From: VRUE01 sp963703895
GTDB taxonomy: Bacteria; Actinomycetota; Thermoleophilia; Solirubrobacterales; 70-9
Length of the DNA: 64,000 nucleotides
Assembly: GCA_963703895.1 (NCBI GenBank)
Contig: CAVPFX010000002.1
Location: forward strand, 1,116,001 to 1,180,000
Direction: 5' to 3'
How positions within the stretch are numbered: the stretch's first letter is position 1; the number at the start of each line of letters is the position of its first letter. This document shows, one piece after another, positions 8,547 through 17,500 of the stretch. The position numbers were made by a program, and so were the translations under genes. Under the pieces are notes generated by a model. That model was not told the DNA's origin. It did no database searches and saw only the letters and a program-made list of their open reading frames with translations.

Positions 8547-9188
8547 ATGAGCGAACCGGCCGAGACCGAGACCGACCAGCGCGACGAGAGTGGGCTCGAA
8601 GCGGAGCTGCTGGAGCGCCGCGAAGCGGCGCTCGCGCACGTGGTCAAGTTCGGCGATCCGGTGCTGAAGAGCAAGGCTTCGCCGGTGCGGGATTTCGGCC
8701 CCGAGCTGCGCGCCGAGGTCGAGCGGATGGTGGCGATCATGCGCGACGGGATGGGCGTCGGTCTGGCCGCTACGCAGCTCGGTGTGCTGCGCCGCCTACT
8801 GGTCTTCCAGGCTGGCCCCGACAGCGAGCCGACCGCGCTGATCAACCCCGAGATCGAGTGGCTGTCCAATGAGGTCGTCGTCGCCGAGGAGGGCTGCCTC
8901 AGTCTGCCCCGGGTGTCGATGGACGTCGAGCGGCCACTGCACGCCCGTTTCAGCGGACTCGACGCCGATGGCGAGCCGATCCAGATCGAGGCCTCCGGCC
9001 TGGAGGCACGGGTGCTTCAGCACGAGATCGATCACCTCGACGGGGTCCTGATCCTCGATCGGACGCCGCGGGCGCAGCGCAAGGGGGCCCTGCGTGCCCT
9101 GCGCGAGGGGGAGAGCTACAGCCCGCCGCTGGCCGAGCAAGAGGCTGGCGAGGAGGGCGAGCACCGCGAGCCTCGCACCGACGCGTGA
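8547..9188 (+). CDS. def: Peptide deformylase
   Basis: Removes the N-formyl group from nascent proteins. The three family motifs are present: GVGLAATQLG, EEGCLSLP (metal-ligand cysteine) and QHEIDHLDG (HExxH). At 213 residues it is longer than the usual 170-190, with an acidic extension of about 35 residues before the domain and an acidic C-terminus. A TTG at 8544 is also in frame but ATG at 8547 is preferred. The stop overlaps the GTG of fmt, and pairing deformylase with formyltransferase is typical. Confidence 0.95.
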   Translation: MSEPAETETDQRDESGLEAELLERREAALAHVVKFGDPVLKSKASPVRDFGPELRAEVERMVAIMRDGMGVGLAATQLGVLRRLLVFQAGPDSEPTALINPEIEWLSNEVVVAEEGCLSLPRVSMDVERPLHARFSGLDADGEPIQIEASGLEARVLQHEIDHLDGVLILDRTPRAQRKGALRALREGESYSPPLAEQEAGEEGEHREPRTDA

Positions 9189-10090
9189 GGACCGTCTACC
9201 TCGGCACCTCGGAGTTCGCCAGCTCGGTGCTGCGCCGGTTGGCCGATTCCACTCACCGTCCGCTGCTGGTCGTCACCCCGCCGGACCGCCCCAAGGGCCG
9301 CGGCCGCCGCACTCAGGCTCCGCCGGCGGCCGAGGTCGCTGGCGAGCTCGGCATCGAGTTGCTGCAAGCGGCCGACGTAAACGGGGACGAGCCGCTGGCG
9401 ACAATTCGCGCCGCACGGCCCGAGGCGGTGATCGTCTGTGCCTTCGGTCAGCTGATCCGCGAGCCACTGCTCTCCGAGTGGCCGCTGCTCAATGTTCACC
9501 CCTCGCTTTTGCCGCACTGGCGCGGCGCGGCGCCGATCGAGCGGGCGATCATGGCCGGCGAGCGGTGCACCGGGGTCTGCGTGATGCAGTTGACCGCCGG
9601 TCTGGACTCGGGCCCGGTCGCCCTGAGCGAGGAGGTCGCGATGGGTCCTGAAGAAGACTTCGAAGCGCTCGCGGCGAAGCTGGCCGGCCTCGGCGGCGAG
9701 CTGCTCGTGCAGGCACTCGACCTGCTCGCCGAATCCCGCCTCGAGTTCGTTGAGCAGGACGAGGGGTCGGCGACCTACGCCGAGAAGATCTCGGCCGAAG
9801 AGCGCCGCCTCGACCCGGCCCGGCCAGCGAACGAGCTCGCCCGCATCGTGCGAGCCCTGACCCCGCACGTCGGCACCTATCTGGAAACGAGCGGCGGCGA
9901 GCGCCTCGGGGTGCGTCGGGCTCGCGCGGTCGATGTCGGCGTCAAAGCGGGTGAGGTGAAGGCCGAGTGGGGGGCACTCCTGCTCGGCTGCGGCCAGGGC
10001 GCCCTGCGGCTCGAGGTCGTGCAGCCGCCGGGCGGCAAGCCAATGGCCGCCGACGCCTATCTCCGCGGTCACTCCCTGCCGAAGCTGTGA
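9185..10090 (+). CDS. fmt: Methionyl-tRNA formyltransferase
   Basis: Formylates initiator Met-tRNA using 10-formyl-THF. The 301-residue protein has the VTPPDRPKGRG segment near the N-terminus, the conserved NVHPSLLPHWRGAAPI active-site stretch near residue 103, and a C-terminal OB-type domain. The GTG start overlaps the def stop, and its own stop overlaps the GTG of rsmB, so def-fmt-rsmB look like one translationally coupled run. Confidence 0.95.
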   Translation: MRTVYLGTSEFASSVLRRLADSTHRPLLVVTPPDRPKGRGRRTQAPPAAEVAGELGIELLQAADVNGDEPLATIRAARPEAVIVCAFGQLIREPLLSEWPLLNVHPSLLPHWRGAAPIERAIMAGERCTGVCVMQLTAGLDSGPVALSEEVAMGPEEDFEALAAKLAGLGGELLVQALDLLAESRLEFVEQDEGSATYAEKISAEERRLDPARPANELARIVRALTPHVGTYLETSGGERLGVRRARAVDVGVKAGEVKAEWGALLLGCGQGALRLEVVQPPGGKPMAADAYLRGHSLPKL

Positions 10091-11436
10091 GCGAAGCTCG
10101 ATCCAGTGTTGTGATCGCGCCGGCGCGCCAGCTCGCCTTCGAGACGATCAGGGCGACGTTCGAGCGCGAAGCGCACACCGAGCGCGCCTTCCGTCAGGGG
10201 GTGGAGGGCGCCAAGCTAGATGGCCGCGAGCGCGCCCAGGCTCAGCGGCTTAGCTACGGCACAGTTCAGCGGCGTGGCACGATCGACGCCGGACTCGAGC
10301 GGCTTGTCGACCGGCCGCTGCGCGACCTCGATCCACCCGTCCTTGCCGGTCTGCGCCTCGGCATGTACGAGCTGCTCTTCGCCGACGGGACCCCCGACCA
10401 CGCCGCGGTCGACCAGGCCGTCGAGCTGGTCAAGCGCGCCGGCGCGCCGCACGCTTCCGGCTTCGTCAACGCCGTGCTGCGCCGAGCGAGCCGCGAGCGC
10501 GACTCGCTGATCGGGTCGCTGCTCGGCGACGACTCGACCCCGGAGAGCGCCGCGGTCAAGCACTCGGCACCGCTCTGGCTGGCGCAGATGTGGTGGCGCG
10601 AGCTCGGCCCGGAGGACGCCCGCGCCCTGCTCGCGGCCTGCAATGAGCCGCAAGAGCTCGCCTTCCGGGTTAACACCCTGCGCACCGACCTCGAGTCCGT
10701 CCTCGAGCGCCTCCGCGACGCCGGCGTCAACGCTTCCGGTGCGCCTTATGTGGCTACGGACGACATAAAGCGCACCGGAAGCAAGTGGCCGCTGACGGCG
10801 CCGGAGATGATCGTGGTGGAGGGGCAGACCGGGGACCTCGTGCCGGAGCTGATCACGGCCGGCGAGCTCACCCCGCAGAGTCGCGGCTCCGCGGCCGTGG
10901 TCGAGGTGCTCGACCCCCAGCCCGGCGAGCACATTCTCGACCTCTGCGCGGGACCCGGGATCAAGACCGGGCAGATCGCGGCCAGGATGGGCGATCGGGG
11001 CGAGGTGATCTCGGTCGAGAACGACCCCGAGCGGGCGGCAGAAGTGGCAGCCCAGGCCACTCGCCTGGGACTGCGCAGTGTCACCGTGATCGAGACTGAC
11101 GCCACCGGGGCCGGAATGGCACCGGGCTTCGACCGGGTCTTGCTCGATGCGCCCTGCTCCGACCTCGGCGCCCTCGCCTCGCGGCCGGACGCGCGCTGGC
11201 GCAAGTCGCCGGCGACGATCGAGCGCCTCGCCGGAGTGCAGGAGGAACTACTGCAGCGAGCACTCCAGGCGTTGCGGCCCGGGGGCACGCTCGTCTACTC
11301 GACCTGCACGATCTCCAAGCGCGAGAACGAGGAGCGCTTCGACGGCGAGTACAGCGTCCAGCTGCGCCCCGACCGCGATCGCACCACCGGATTCTTCATC
11401 GGCCGGACGAAGCGCGATGATGGTGGGGATGACTGA
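10087..11436 (+). CDS. rsmB: 16S rRNA m5C967 methyltransferase RsmB
   Basis: A 449-residue protein with an N-terminal NusB-like RNA-binding domain and a C-terminal Rossmann methyltransferase domain. The SAM motif is DLCAGPGIKT, the proline-cysteine motif is DAPCSDLG, and the catalytic cysteine lies in YSTCTISKREN. The GTG at 10087 overlaps the fmt stop and fits the start of the NusB-like domain. Residues about 216-232, between the two domains, are encoded by an inserted 51-base palindrome and read SGAPYVxxxxIKRTG. The same insert occurs in ribD. Otherwise the gene looks intact. Confidence 0.93.
   Translation: MSEARSSVVIAPARQLAFETIRATFEREAHTERAFRQGVEGAKLDGRERAQAQRLSYGTVQRRGTIDAGLERLVDRPLRDLDPPVLAGLRLGMYELLFADGTPDHAAVDQAVELVKRAGAPHASGFVNAVLRRASRERDSLIGSLLGDDSTPESAAVKHSAPLWLAQMWWRELGPEDARALLAACNEPQELAFRVNTLRTDLESVLERLRDAGVNASGAPYVATDDIKRTGSKWPLTAPEMIVVEGQTGDLVPELITAGELTPQSRGSAAVVEVLDPQPGEHILDLCAGPGIKTGQIAARMGDRGEVISVENDPERAAEVAAQATRLGLRSVTVIETDATGAGMAPGFDRVLLDAPCSDLGALASRPDARWRKSPATIERLAGVQEELLQRALQALRPGGTLVYSTCTISKRENEERFDGEYSVQLRPDRDRTTGFFIGRTKRDDGGDD
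10732..10782 (+). repeat. Palindromic element family E, copy 1, in frame inside rsmB
   Basis: A 19-bp stem with one mismatch: 10732-10750 (starts GCTTCCGGTGCGC) pairs with 10764-10782 (ends GCGCACCGGAAGC), with a 13-base loop. The mismatch is A:C on the + strand, which would be a G:U pair in minus-strand RNA. Read in the rsmB frame it gives 17 codons, A-SGAPYV-xxxx-IKRTG-S. Copy 2 in ribD has the same length, orientation and reading frame. Confidence 0.75.
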
Positions 11437-11458
11437 GCCCAGCAAAGGGGAGAGCATC

Positions 11459-11668
11459 ATGCGCCGCGCTGCCTGTCCCGGTTGCGGTGAGCCCTGGCTG
11501 CGGCCGACGCAGCTTCCAGGCCGCTTCCGCTGCGTGTACTGTCTGCGCCGCTTTGAGCTCGTCTCCCAGTGCCCCAACTGCGGTGAACACCAGACGATCG
11601 CCCGGATGAGCACCACCGAGGACATGACCTGCCAGATGTGCGGCGACTCGATGCTGAGGCCGGTATGA
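11459..11668 (+). CDS. Small zinc-ribbon protein
   Basis: A 69-residue protein with four CxxC pairs: CPGC, CVYC, CPNC and CQMC, enough for two zinc ribbons. ATG 11459 is chosen because AAAGGGGAG sits 7-8 bases upstream; earlier in-frame ATGs at 11417 and 11420 would only add a non-conserved stretch overlapping the end of rsmB. The stop overlaps the ATG of rpe. Function unknown; a nucleic-acid-binding or metal-holding role is a guess from the cysteine pairs. Confidence 0.7.
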   Translation: MRRAACPGCGEPWLRPTQLPGRFRCVYCLRRFELVSQCPNCGEHQTIARMSTTEDMTCQMCGDSMLRPV

Positions 11669-12351
11669 GTGAGCGCATGCTCGAGCTGATCGCCTCGCCG
11701 CGGGTCGCGCCCTCGATCCTCTCGGCCGACTTCGCCAAGCTCGGCTCCCAGGTCGGTGAGGTCCTCGATGCCGGCGCACGGGTGATCCACGTCGACGTGA
11801 TGGACGGCCACTTCGTGCCGCCGATCACGATCGGCCCCCTGGTTGCGAGCTCGATCGCCGACCAGGTTCACGGGGCCGGCGGCGCCATCGACGTCCACCT
11901 GATGATCGAGCAGCCCGAGCGCCACGTCGAGGCCTTCGCCGAGGCCGGCGCCGACTCGATCACCTTCCACGCCGAGGCCACCGCGCACGCCAACCGCACC
12001 CTCGCCGCGATCCGCGACCTCGGCTGCCTCGCCGGCATCGCCCTCAACCCCGGCACCCCGGCCGAGACCGTCACTGAGCTGCGCGACCTCGCCGACATCG
12101 TCCTCTGCATGACCGTCAATCCCGGCTGGGGCGGCCAGTCCTTCATCAAGGGCTCTCCCGACAAGGTCTCGCGCCTGGCGCCGCTCGTCGGCAAAGCCAA
12201 GATCGAGGTCGACGGCGGCATCGACGCCACCACCGCGGGCTCGGTTGCCGCGGCGGGGGCATCACTCTTTGTCGCAGGTTCGGCCGTGTTTGGGGCGGAC
12301 GATCCGGCGGTTGCCTACACCGAGATCGCATCCGCCTCTAACGCGACCTAA
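11665..12351 (+). CDS. rpe: Ribulose-phosphate 3-epimerase
   Basis: Interconverts ribulose-5-phosphate and xylulose-5-phosphate in the pentose phosphate pathway. A 228-residue TIM barrel. Motifs seen: APSILSADFAKL, HVDVMDGHFVPPITIGP, HLMIEQPERH, MTVNPGWGGQ and EVDGGIDATT. The ATG at 11665 overlaps the stop of the zinc-ribbon gene; a longer frame from 11638 is less likely. It is the last gene of the priA-rpe run. Confidence 0.96.
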   Translation: MSERMLELIASPRVAPSILSADFAKLGSQVGEVLDAGARVIHVDVMDGHFVPPITIGPLVASSIADQVHGAGGAIDVHLMIEQPERHVEAFAEAGADSITFHAEATAHANRTLAAIRDLGCLAGIALNPGTPAETVTELRDLADIVLCMTVNPGWGGQSFIKGSPDKVSRLAPLVGKAKIEVDGGIDATTAGSVAAAGASLFVAGSAVFGADDPAVAYTEIASASNAT

Positions 12352-12524
12352 GTCCCGTTACGGAGACGAGTAGAAGACCTAGTTCGGGCTGGCCCGAGGC
12401 CGATGATCGTGGTTTCTTAGCCAGGTTTTAACTCCGATTTTCCGACGATGAGCGGCGGAATCGTGCTCGGCCAAGGCTGATAGTGGGTGAAGCGGCCCCA
12501 TAGAAAATCTCGGTCGGATCTGCC

Positions 12525-12553
12525 TTGACTTCTCTTGGACGAGTGGGAGCGTC
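12525..12553 (+). promoter_or_regulatory. Promoter of the secreted-family gene at 12625
   Basis: TTGACT (12525-12530), a 17-base spacer, AGCGTC (12548-12553). ATAGAAAATC lies about 26 bases upstream. The GGGAGCGT at the -10 side is shared with the copy at 13570, while the consensus TANNNT is absent, so this may use an alternative sigma factor (inference). Confidence 0.5.
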
Positions 12554-12624
12554 CTCACGGGCAGGAGTGCTTCCGCCTGATCATTGCGAAGAAGCCGTAA
12601 CCCATCTATGAGAGGAAGCAAGAA

Positions 12625-13362
12625 ATGATTAAATCGAGATTCAGTCTCAAGGCACTGGGCCTGTGCGCCCTCGTGCTTGGCCTGATGGCGTTTACGACCA
12701 GTGCCGCTCAAGCAGAACCAGGGGCGACCTGGACAATCATCAAGGCCAGTGGCCTCTTATTACCGATTCCAAATGGAGTGGAAGATTTATTACCCCAGGT
12801 TCAGACCACACTGGAGAACAGCACAGGGAGCCTGTTATTCACGACAAAAGGGGGCACTAAAGTAGAGATATTATGCACGGCAGTTGAATTGGTCGAAGGC
12901 GGCAAACTGATCGCCGAAGGCGGTCTCTCCTTAGGGCGTATGAGGTTCACGGGATGCATCACGAAGCTCAACGGAATACTCTCCAAAGGATGTGAACCTC
13001 ACACCGGTGCCAGCAAAGGCGTCCTCGAAACATTAAAAGTGACCGGCTTACTGGTCTTACACGAATTAAAACCAAGCGGAGTGAAAGATTCACTCCTAAG
13101 GCTCAGTCCCGATCTGCTCTTACATTTCGCCAGCTTCGAGCTCGGCGAACTATGCGCGATCGGCGAATCTATTGCCATTGAAGGACATATCTATCTGAAA
13201 AATTGCAAAGAAGATATGTCGACTCATTTAGTCGAACATTTATTCGAACAAGGTCCGTTAACATCATTGACGGCTCTGGGTCAGCCGGCGACAATTGACG
13301 GCTCCATACTGATTCGCCTCGTTGGGGCACACCTGGGCCTAAAATGGGCAGGCTTAGCCTGA
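12625..13362 (+). CDS. Secreted protein, third member of the local family (tandem copy 1)
   Basis: A 245-residue protein with a signal peptide ending in AQA before EPGATW. The cysteines follow the family plan: ILCT, GCITK, GCEP, ELCAIGE, NC. It ends in AHLGLKWAGLA. The start is fixed by AGAGGAAG about 6 bases before the ATG and by alignment with the neighbouring copy. TTA leucine codons are common in the mature part (ctc tta tta near 12755). It is close in sequence to the gene at 13673, with most changes in the central and C-terminal thirds. Function unknown. Confidence 0.85.
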   Translation: MIKSRFSLKALGLCALVLGLMAFTTSAAQAEPGATWTIIKASGLLLPIPNGVEDLLPQVQTTLENSTGSLLFTTKGGTKVEILCTAVELVEGGKLIAEGGLSLGRMRFTGCITKLNGILSKGCEPHTGASKGVLETLKVTGLLVLHELKPSGVKDSLLRLSPDLLLHFASFELGELCAIGESIAIEGHIYLKNCKEDMSTHLVEHLFEQGPLTSLTALGQPATIDGSILIRLVGAHLGLKWAGLA

Positions 13363-13409
13363 GGCTCGTGATCGGTACTGATTTCGGTCGCCGTAGGTGG
13401 TGATACCCC

Positions 13410-13439
13410 GCCCAGGCCGTGCTCTGGCGCGGCCTGGGC
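13410..13439 (+). terminator. Terminator hairpin of tandem copy 1
   Basis: GCCCAGGCCG (13410-13419) pairs perfectly with CGGCCTGGGC (13430-13439) around a 10-base loop. The same hairpin position and the following CACTAAGAA are kept in copy 2. There is no T-tract. Confidence 0.6.
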
Positions 13440-13569
13440 TCACTAAGAACGAGGGAGAAGGGCGGGGTCTATTTCGTCAAGTTTTCCGATGATGAGCAGC
13501 GGGTTTGTGCTCGGTCAAGGTGGATAGCGGGATTAAGTCGTGCTATAGAAAATCCCGGCCGCAAGTGCC

Positions 13570-13598
13570 TTGACTTCGTCTGATGGCATGGGAGCGTT
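13570..13598 (+). promoter_or_regulatory. Promoter of the secreted-family gene at 13673
   Basis: TTGACT (13570-13575), a 17-base spacer, AGCGTT (13593-13598). ATAGAAAATC lies about 26 bases upstream, as in copy 1. Confidence 0.5.
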
Positions 13599-13672
13599 TT
13601 GGCAGACGAGGAAAGCGGCCTCGTTGATGGATGCAGTGCAAGCCGTAACCCATTTATGAGAGGAAGCAAGAA

Positions 13673-14410
13673 ATGATTAAATCGAGATTCAGCCTCAAGG
13701 CACTGGGCCTGTGTGCCCTCGTGCTTGGCCTGATGGCGTTTACGACCAGTGCCGCTCAAGCAGAACCAGGGGCGACCTGGACAATCATCAAGGCCAGTGG
13801 CCTCTTATTACCGATTCCAAATGGAGTGGAAGATTTATTACCGCAGGCTCAATCCACACTGGAGAACAGCACCGGAAGCCTGTTATTCACGACAAAAGGC
13901 GGCACCAAAGTAGAGATATTATGCACGGCAGTTGAATTGGTCGAAGGCGGCAAACTGATCGCCGAAGGCGGCCTCTCCTTAGGCCGTGCAAGGTTCACGG
14001 GATGCATCACGAAGCTAAATAGTGTCCTTTCTAAAAACTGCGAACCTCATACTGGCGCCAGTAAAGGTGTTATAGAAACATTAAAAGCAACCGGCTTACT
14101 GGTCTTACACGAATTAAAACCAAGCGGAGTGAAAGACTTACTCCTGAAGCTCAGCCCCGATCTGCTCTTACATTTCGCGAACATTGAACTCAGCGAACTG
14201 TGTGCGATCGGTGAAAAAGTTCCCGTGGAAGGGCATCTTTATCTGAAAGACTGCCTGAACGATTTGAGCACTCATTTAGTAGAACATTTATTCGAAGAAG
14301 GCCCATTAACGTCACTGACGGCTCTGGGTCAGCCGGCGACAATTGACGGCTCCATATTGGTCCGTCTCGTTGGGGCACACCTGGGCCTGAAATGGGCAGG
14401 CTTAGCCTGA
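13673..14410 (+). CDS. Secreted protein, fourth member of the local family (tandem copy 2)
   Basis: A 245-residue near-copy of the gene at 12625, with an almost identical signal peptide, the same cysteine order and the same C-terminus AHLGLKWAGLA. Differences are concentrated between about residues 110 and 215, and several change or restore cysteine-flanking residues (NCEP in place of GCEP, KDC in place of KNC). Both copies are intact and keep a promoter and terminator, so both are probably expressed. Function unknown. Confidence 0.85.
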   Translation: MIKSRFSLKALGLCALVLGLMAFTTSAAQAEPGATWTIIKASGLLLPIPNGVEDLLPQAQSTLENSTGSLLFTTKGGTKVEILCTAVELVEGGKLIAEGGLSLGRARFTGCITKLNSVLSKNCEPHTGASKGVIETLKATGLLVLHELKPSGVKDLLLKLSPDLLLHFANIELSELCAIGEKVPVEGHLYLKDCLNDLSTHLVEHLFEEGPLTSLTALGQPATIDGSILVRLVGAHLGLKWAGLA

Positions 14411-14456
14411 AAATCGCGATAGCGCATTCGTAGTCGTCATTGGGTGAATATCTAAG

Positions 14457-14488
14457 AGCCCAGGTCGCGCTCTGACGCGGCCTGGGCT
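14457..14488 (+). terminator. Terminator hairpin of tandem copy 2
   Basis: AGCCCAGGTCGCG (14457-14469) pairs with CGCGGCCTGGGCT (14476-14488) over 13 positions, with one T:G pair and a 6-base loop. Confidence 0.6.
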
Positions 14489-14523
14489 CACTAAGAATCA
14501 GGGAGAAAGGCAGGGATGTATTC

Positions 14524-17500
14524 ATGAAGTGGGGAAGGCAGGAGGAAAGGCAGTCGGGGCGCAGGATGGCGATGATCGCGCTGACAGCTTTGTGCTTGTG
14601 GGCGATCACGGCCCGGGCAGTCGAGGCAGCTCCGCCCGCGGTCACGGGCCTGGCGGTCTCTGCAGTGACCAGCACCTCGGCGATCCTTGAAGCCAATGTC
14701 AACCCCCAGGGGGCGAAAACCACCTATCGCTTCGAGTACGGCCTGCCCAACTGCACTACCGCCTGCACCAAAACTGCATCGCTGAGCATCCCCGCCGGCA
14801 GCTCGCCGGTGCCGATCGAAGCGCCGGTGGAAGGTCTTGCGCCGGCCACGATCTACCACTTCCGGGTTTTTGTCACCAACGGCGAAGCGACGACCACTCC
14901 ATTTCGCATCTTCGCTACCCGCGGCGAAGAGCCCGCGGGAGGTCTCCCCGACAATCGCACCTACGAGCAGTCCTCTCCTATCGACAAGGACGGCGGCGAT
15001 GCGGTCGGCACACTTGGCCTGATCAAAGCCGCCGAGGACGGCAGCGCCATCACCTTCAACAGCACCTTCGGCATCCCCGGCGGCAAAGGCGCCCAGGCAC
15101 TGCCCACCTACCTGGCAACTAGGGGCACTGCTTGGGCCACCCAGGGACTTCTTCCGCCGCCCGTCTTCGGCGAGCGCGCCCAGGTGCAGGGCTGGCTTCC
15201 CGACTTCTCGGAGACCTTCTCCAACGCATCTCGACTTGGCACGCCGAGGGTCAAAGCCCTGATCTCCCAATCGACCACCGGCGGCCCCGCCAAAGTCATA
15301 GCCGCCTACACCCCCGAGGCCGAATACTCCTACGTCGGAGCCGACGCCGACGCCTCCACGGTCTTCTTCGAATCCCCGGCCCAGCTGCCTCCGGTCGAAG
15401 GCGAGGACCCGATCGAAGCTGCGCTCAAAGACAGGCCCAACCTCTACGCCTGGGATCGTTCCAGCGGCCGCCTTAGCCTGGTTGATGTCTCAAACGCAGG
15501 CAAAGCGCCGCCCAAAGGCGGCTTCGCCGGGCCTTATGACTGGTCCAAGGGCATCAACGCCCAGACCCTCAGGGAAGGCGGCTCGGTGCGCGGCTACTAC
15601 CTGCAAGGAACCCACGCGATCACCGCCTCGGGCGACATCTACTTCACCGAAGCCGGATCCGGACAGCTCTACCTGCGCCGCAACCCGACCAGGCCCCAAA
15701 GCGAGACGGCGGCGGGCAAATGCACCAAACCCGAAGACGCCTGCACGATCCACGTCTCCGCGTCGAAGCGAACCGGCCCCGACCCAGCCGGCGCCCAGCC
15801 CGCCGCCTTCCAAGCGGCGAGCGCCGACGGCTCGCAGGTCTTCTTCACCTCCCCCGAGAAGTTGACCGACGACGCCAACACCGGCCCCGAGCAGCCGGCA
15901 CCGGCGATCGGCACCGGCAACGTCACGACCGGCGTGATCGAAGACGCCGACTTCATCCCCAAACGCGCCGTGGGCGTCGCCGTCGATTCCCAATACGTCT
16001 ACTGGGCAGATCCCCAAGCCGGAGCGATCGGCAGAGCCGAACTCGACGGCAACGAAGGAAGCATCGACGACGCCTTCATCGTCCCGGGACCGGCCGAATG
16101 CGAAATCGAAGTCGAAACCGAACCGGAAGTCTTCGTCAAAGAAAAAGTCTCCGCCCCGAGCGCTCCCCGCTACGTCGCGGTCGACGCAGATCACGTCTAC
16201 TGGACCAACACCGGACTGCGCGACAGCAACGGCGAACCCGTCGACGAATGCGGCACGATCGGCCGCGCCGACATCGAAGGCACCGCGCCCAGCGTCGAAC
16301 CGGAATTCATCTCCGGCGCTTCCAACCCGCAGGGAATCGCGGTCAATGCGGCGCATGTCTATTGGGCCAATGCGGCCGCAAATCACGTCAAGCGATCAAT
16401 CGGCAGTGCGGCGATCGGCGGCGGGGAAGTCGCGCAGGAATTCCACCTCGTGGACCCCAGCACAATCCCCTATGGGGTCGCGGTGAGCGCCGGTCATGTC
16501 TATTTCAGCCTCGACGAACCAAGCTTTGACAACGGCTACATCGGCCGCGTGACGCTGGCAGGCGGTGAAAATGCGTCACTCTTCATCGGCAAGACAGGAG
16601 TCCGTGGCGTGGCGGTGGACTCCGACCACGTCTACTGGGCCTCTCAGAGTGAAAATGCGATCGGGCGCGCCAATCTCGAACTCGAACCCGCGAGCCGCGA
16701 AAACGAATTCGTCGAAGACATCGAAGGCTCCCTCAACGGTCTCGCCACCGATGCTGCCCGCCTCTACTGGTCGGTCAATGGCGAGACCCCCTCCAACCCT
16801 GGCAACGACCTTTATCGCTACAAACCGAGCACGGACACGCTCGAGGACCTGACGCCGCTGCCGGAGGGCAACGGCGCCGAAGTGCGGGGCGTGCTTGGTG
16901 CTTCCGAGGACGGCTCCCGGATCTACTTCGCCGCCAACGGGGATCTAGACGGGAGCGGAAAAGGCGCGCAGGGGGATTGCCATGGATCGGTGGTGTCGAC
17001 CAGCGGCAGTTGCAACCTCTACCTCCTGCAGGGAGGGTCGATCGTCTTCGTTGCGACACTAAACGGTAAAGACACTCTCGATTGGACGGGCACGCCACGC
17101 GAGCTCTTCTCCAGTGCCAGCTATACCGCCAAGACCGCTTTCGTCAGCCCCGACGGTCAGGTTCTGCTTTTCAGCTCTCGGGAAAAGCTCAGCGAATACG
17201 ACAGCGGAGGCGTACCCGAGCTCTACCGCTTCCGTGTCGGCGAGCCTGCGCTTCGCTGCGTGAGCTGTCCTCCGAGCGGAGAGACAGCGGGCAAAGGTCC
17301 CGATCTGGGAGCCGACAGCTTCCCGCGCCTTTCGCCGCCACTGGCGTCGGTGCAGATGGTGCAGTCGCGCAACCTCTCCGCCGACGGCAGCAAGGCCTTC
17401 TTCGAAACGGCCGAAGCGCTGCTGCCCGCCGACACCAATGGCGTCAACGACGTCTACGAGTGGGAGGCCCCAGGCGCAGGCACCTGCACCACCACCGCCC

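Larger units (their letters stand above)
12438..13460 (+). repeat. Tandem duplication, copy 1 (promoter, gene, terminator)
   Basis: From TTTTCCGACGATGAGC upstream, through the gene at 12625-13362, to the hairpin and CACTAAGAAC that follow. Copy 2 at 13482-14508 matches throughout, offset by 1044-1048 bases, so the whole transcription unit was duplicated. Confidence 0.85.
13482..14508 (+). repeat. Tandem duplication, copy 2 (promoter, gene, terminator)
   Basis: Second copy of the unit at 12438-13460. The coding part is the most similar; the promoter region and terminator have diverged more but keep their key elements. Confidence 0.85.
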
